DNA of 64,000 bases, taken from JAYUDN01 sp043739785. GTDB lineage: Bacteria > Patescibacteriota > Gracilibacteria > BD1-5 > UBA2023. This document shows, piece by piece, positions 63,124 through 64,000 of the stretch. The translations under genes and the position numbers were made by a program. The stretch covers positions 7,150 through 71,149 of the forward strand of contig JAYUDN010000028.1 in assembly GCA_043739785.1 (NCBI GenBank), given 5' to 3'. Every line of letters starts with the position of its first letter. Within the stretch, counting starts at the first letter, position 1. Under the pieces are notes generated by a model that saw nothing but the letters and a program-made list of their open reading frames with translations, did no database searches and was not told the DNA's origin.

Positions 63124-63780
63124 TTACCCTCCTCCCCCCTTCCCGAATTCTCTTTTGTAGTATCGACAGATTGACTGAAGCTTACAATCTTGACACTTCG
63201 GCTTCCGAGCGATACAGCGATAGCGACCGAAAAGGACGAGTGGATGATGCATATATTTCTTTTCCTCGAGCGAGAAGAGTCGATCTATTTCTTTATCGGT
63301 TTCTTCAGGTGTTTTCGTGGTGACGATTCCGAGTCGGTTCATCACTCGGTGGATATGCGTATCGACGCCGACATAGGGCATATCGTAGAGGACAGAGAGC
63401 ACGACTTTGGCAGTTTTGATACCAATTCCTGGAAAGGTTTGAATGAGTTTGAGATCATTTGGAAGTATTCCTCCATATTCATTTGCGAGGATAGTACCAG
63501 TTTCCTTGATAAATCGAGATTTGTTCCGATAAAAATTCACAAATTTCACTTGCCCTTCGATACGCTCGAGATCGATCGAGAGGACATCACTCGGTTCACG
63601 AATCTCACGAAAGAGAGGTGGAGTAATCCGATTGACTTGCTTATCAGTCGTCTGGGCTGAGAGTATCACTGCCATGAGAAGCTGAAATGGCGTCTCATAG
63701 TCGAGTTCTATTTTTTTGCCTCAAAATTCTTCAACAATAGTTTCGATCATGAACGTACGGATTTTTTTAGTTTGGGACAT
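63124..63780 (-). CDS. nth: Endonuclease III
   Basis: 218 residues. Helix-hairpin-helix FPGIGIKTAKVVLS with catalytic Lys, VDTHIHRVMNRLG with catalytic Asp, and Cys ligands for a 4Fe-4S cluster in CIARKPKCQDCKLQSIC (6-2-5 spacing). It removes oxidised pyrimidines and nicks the abasic site. ATG 63780 gives MSQTKKIRTFMIETIVEEF; one UGA Gly at ~63720. CTGGTTAG-type repeats lie on both sides. Confidence 0.95.
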
Positions 63781-63782
63781 AA

Positions 63783-63857
63783 GTTGGCTGGTTAGCAGGT
63801 TAGTTTGTTGCTGGTTAGTTTGTTGCTGGTTGACTGGTTAGCTGGGAGGCTGGTAAG
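63783..63857. repeat. CTGGTTAG-type repeat cluster upstream of nth
   Basis: Tandem imperfect units GGCTGGTTAGCAGGTTAG and TTTGTTGCTGGTTAG (twice), then CTGGTTGACTGGTTAGCTGG. Same unit family as in folA. Confidence 0.75.
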
Positions 63858-63904
63858 GGGTGGATGAAGAATAAAAAAGATAAAAACTAACAAGTAATAA
63901 CTAA

Positions 63905-64000
63905 GGGTCTTCCCCAGTTACGGGTTAGTTTTTCTGAGTAATTTTAGTATTTCTTTGTAGATATCTTTTCACTTTATACGACAATTATATCTAAATTGTG
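63905..64000. mobile_element. MITE-like element, copy 3, cut by window end
   Basis: Begins GGGTCTTCCCCAGTTACGGG and follows copies 1 and 2 closely for 96 bases; the right end is outside the window. Confidence 0.85.

Overview
The window reads as a chromosomal segment of a Patescibacteria/CPR bacterium that uses genetic code 25 (UGA = glycine), that is Gracilibacteria (BD1-5) or Absconditabacteria (SR1). With UGA as stop, nearly every gene breaks into collinear same-frame pieces. With UGA as Gly the pieces join into full-length proteins, and UGA falls at invariant glycines (LSGGQ of the ABC ATPase at ~55250, the residue before HEMAH in HtpX at 45002, MraY, the patatin GGG motif). All ends below use only TAA or TAG. 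No rRNA or tRNA gene was recognised.

Layout. 1-10.8 kb: HD-domain hydrolase, patatin, an RNase HII-QueH fusion, a PH-like membrane protein, an anti-sigma-type ATPase, HU, mraY, an MscS channel, an FtsA/PilM-like ATPase and its membrane partner. 11.1-14.3 kb: dnaG (zinc-finger ligands lost) and rpoD. 14.4-25.5 kb: DOPA-dioxygenase-like ygiD, DUF3137 and lemA, a phosphoesterase, then a 1792-residue ileS with four inserted hydrolase domains (Nudix, histidine phosphatase, RBBP9-like alpha/beta hydrolase, histidine phosphatase), followed by RibD-C, HAD and Nudix genes. 25.5-38.5 kb: a possible structured RNA, membrane proteins, a nucleotide-sanitation cluster (DUF84, Nudix-like, NMP-kinase-like), two MFS transporters, tandem pilT paralogues, folA and another Nudix. 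38.5-45.5 kb: an RND pump with a C-terminal RDD domain, its lipoprotein adaptor, an AbrB-like regulator and htpX.

46.0-51.7 kb is the most striking part. It holds a proteorhodopsin-type rhodopsin (D92/T96/E103, retinal Lys228), crtI, crtB and one uninterrupted frame fusing lycopene cyclase (CrtY) to beta-carotene dioxygenase (Blh). Together these would convert GGPP to phytoene, lycopene, beta-carotene and retinal, and supply a light-driven proton pump. Two 144-bp MITE-like elements in direct orientation bracket crtI-crtB-crtY/blh, and a third copy runs off the right edge of the window, which suggests the pigment cassette was acquired or moved as a unit.

51.9-64 kb: a frameshifted ORF, a HerA-like ATPase, an exported protein, an ABC exporter, clpP, tyrS, a GIY-YIG gene between inverted repeats, MazG-like, cutA, DUF2177, an lspA-like gene, AMMECR1-like and nth. 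Several short dispersed repeats lie in frame inside essential genes (ileS, tyrS, folA), resembling the palindromic elements found in Rickettsia genes.
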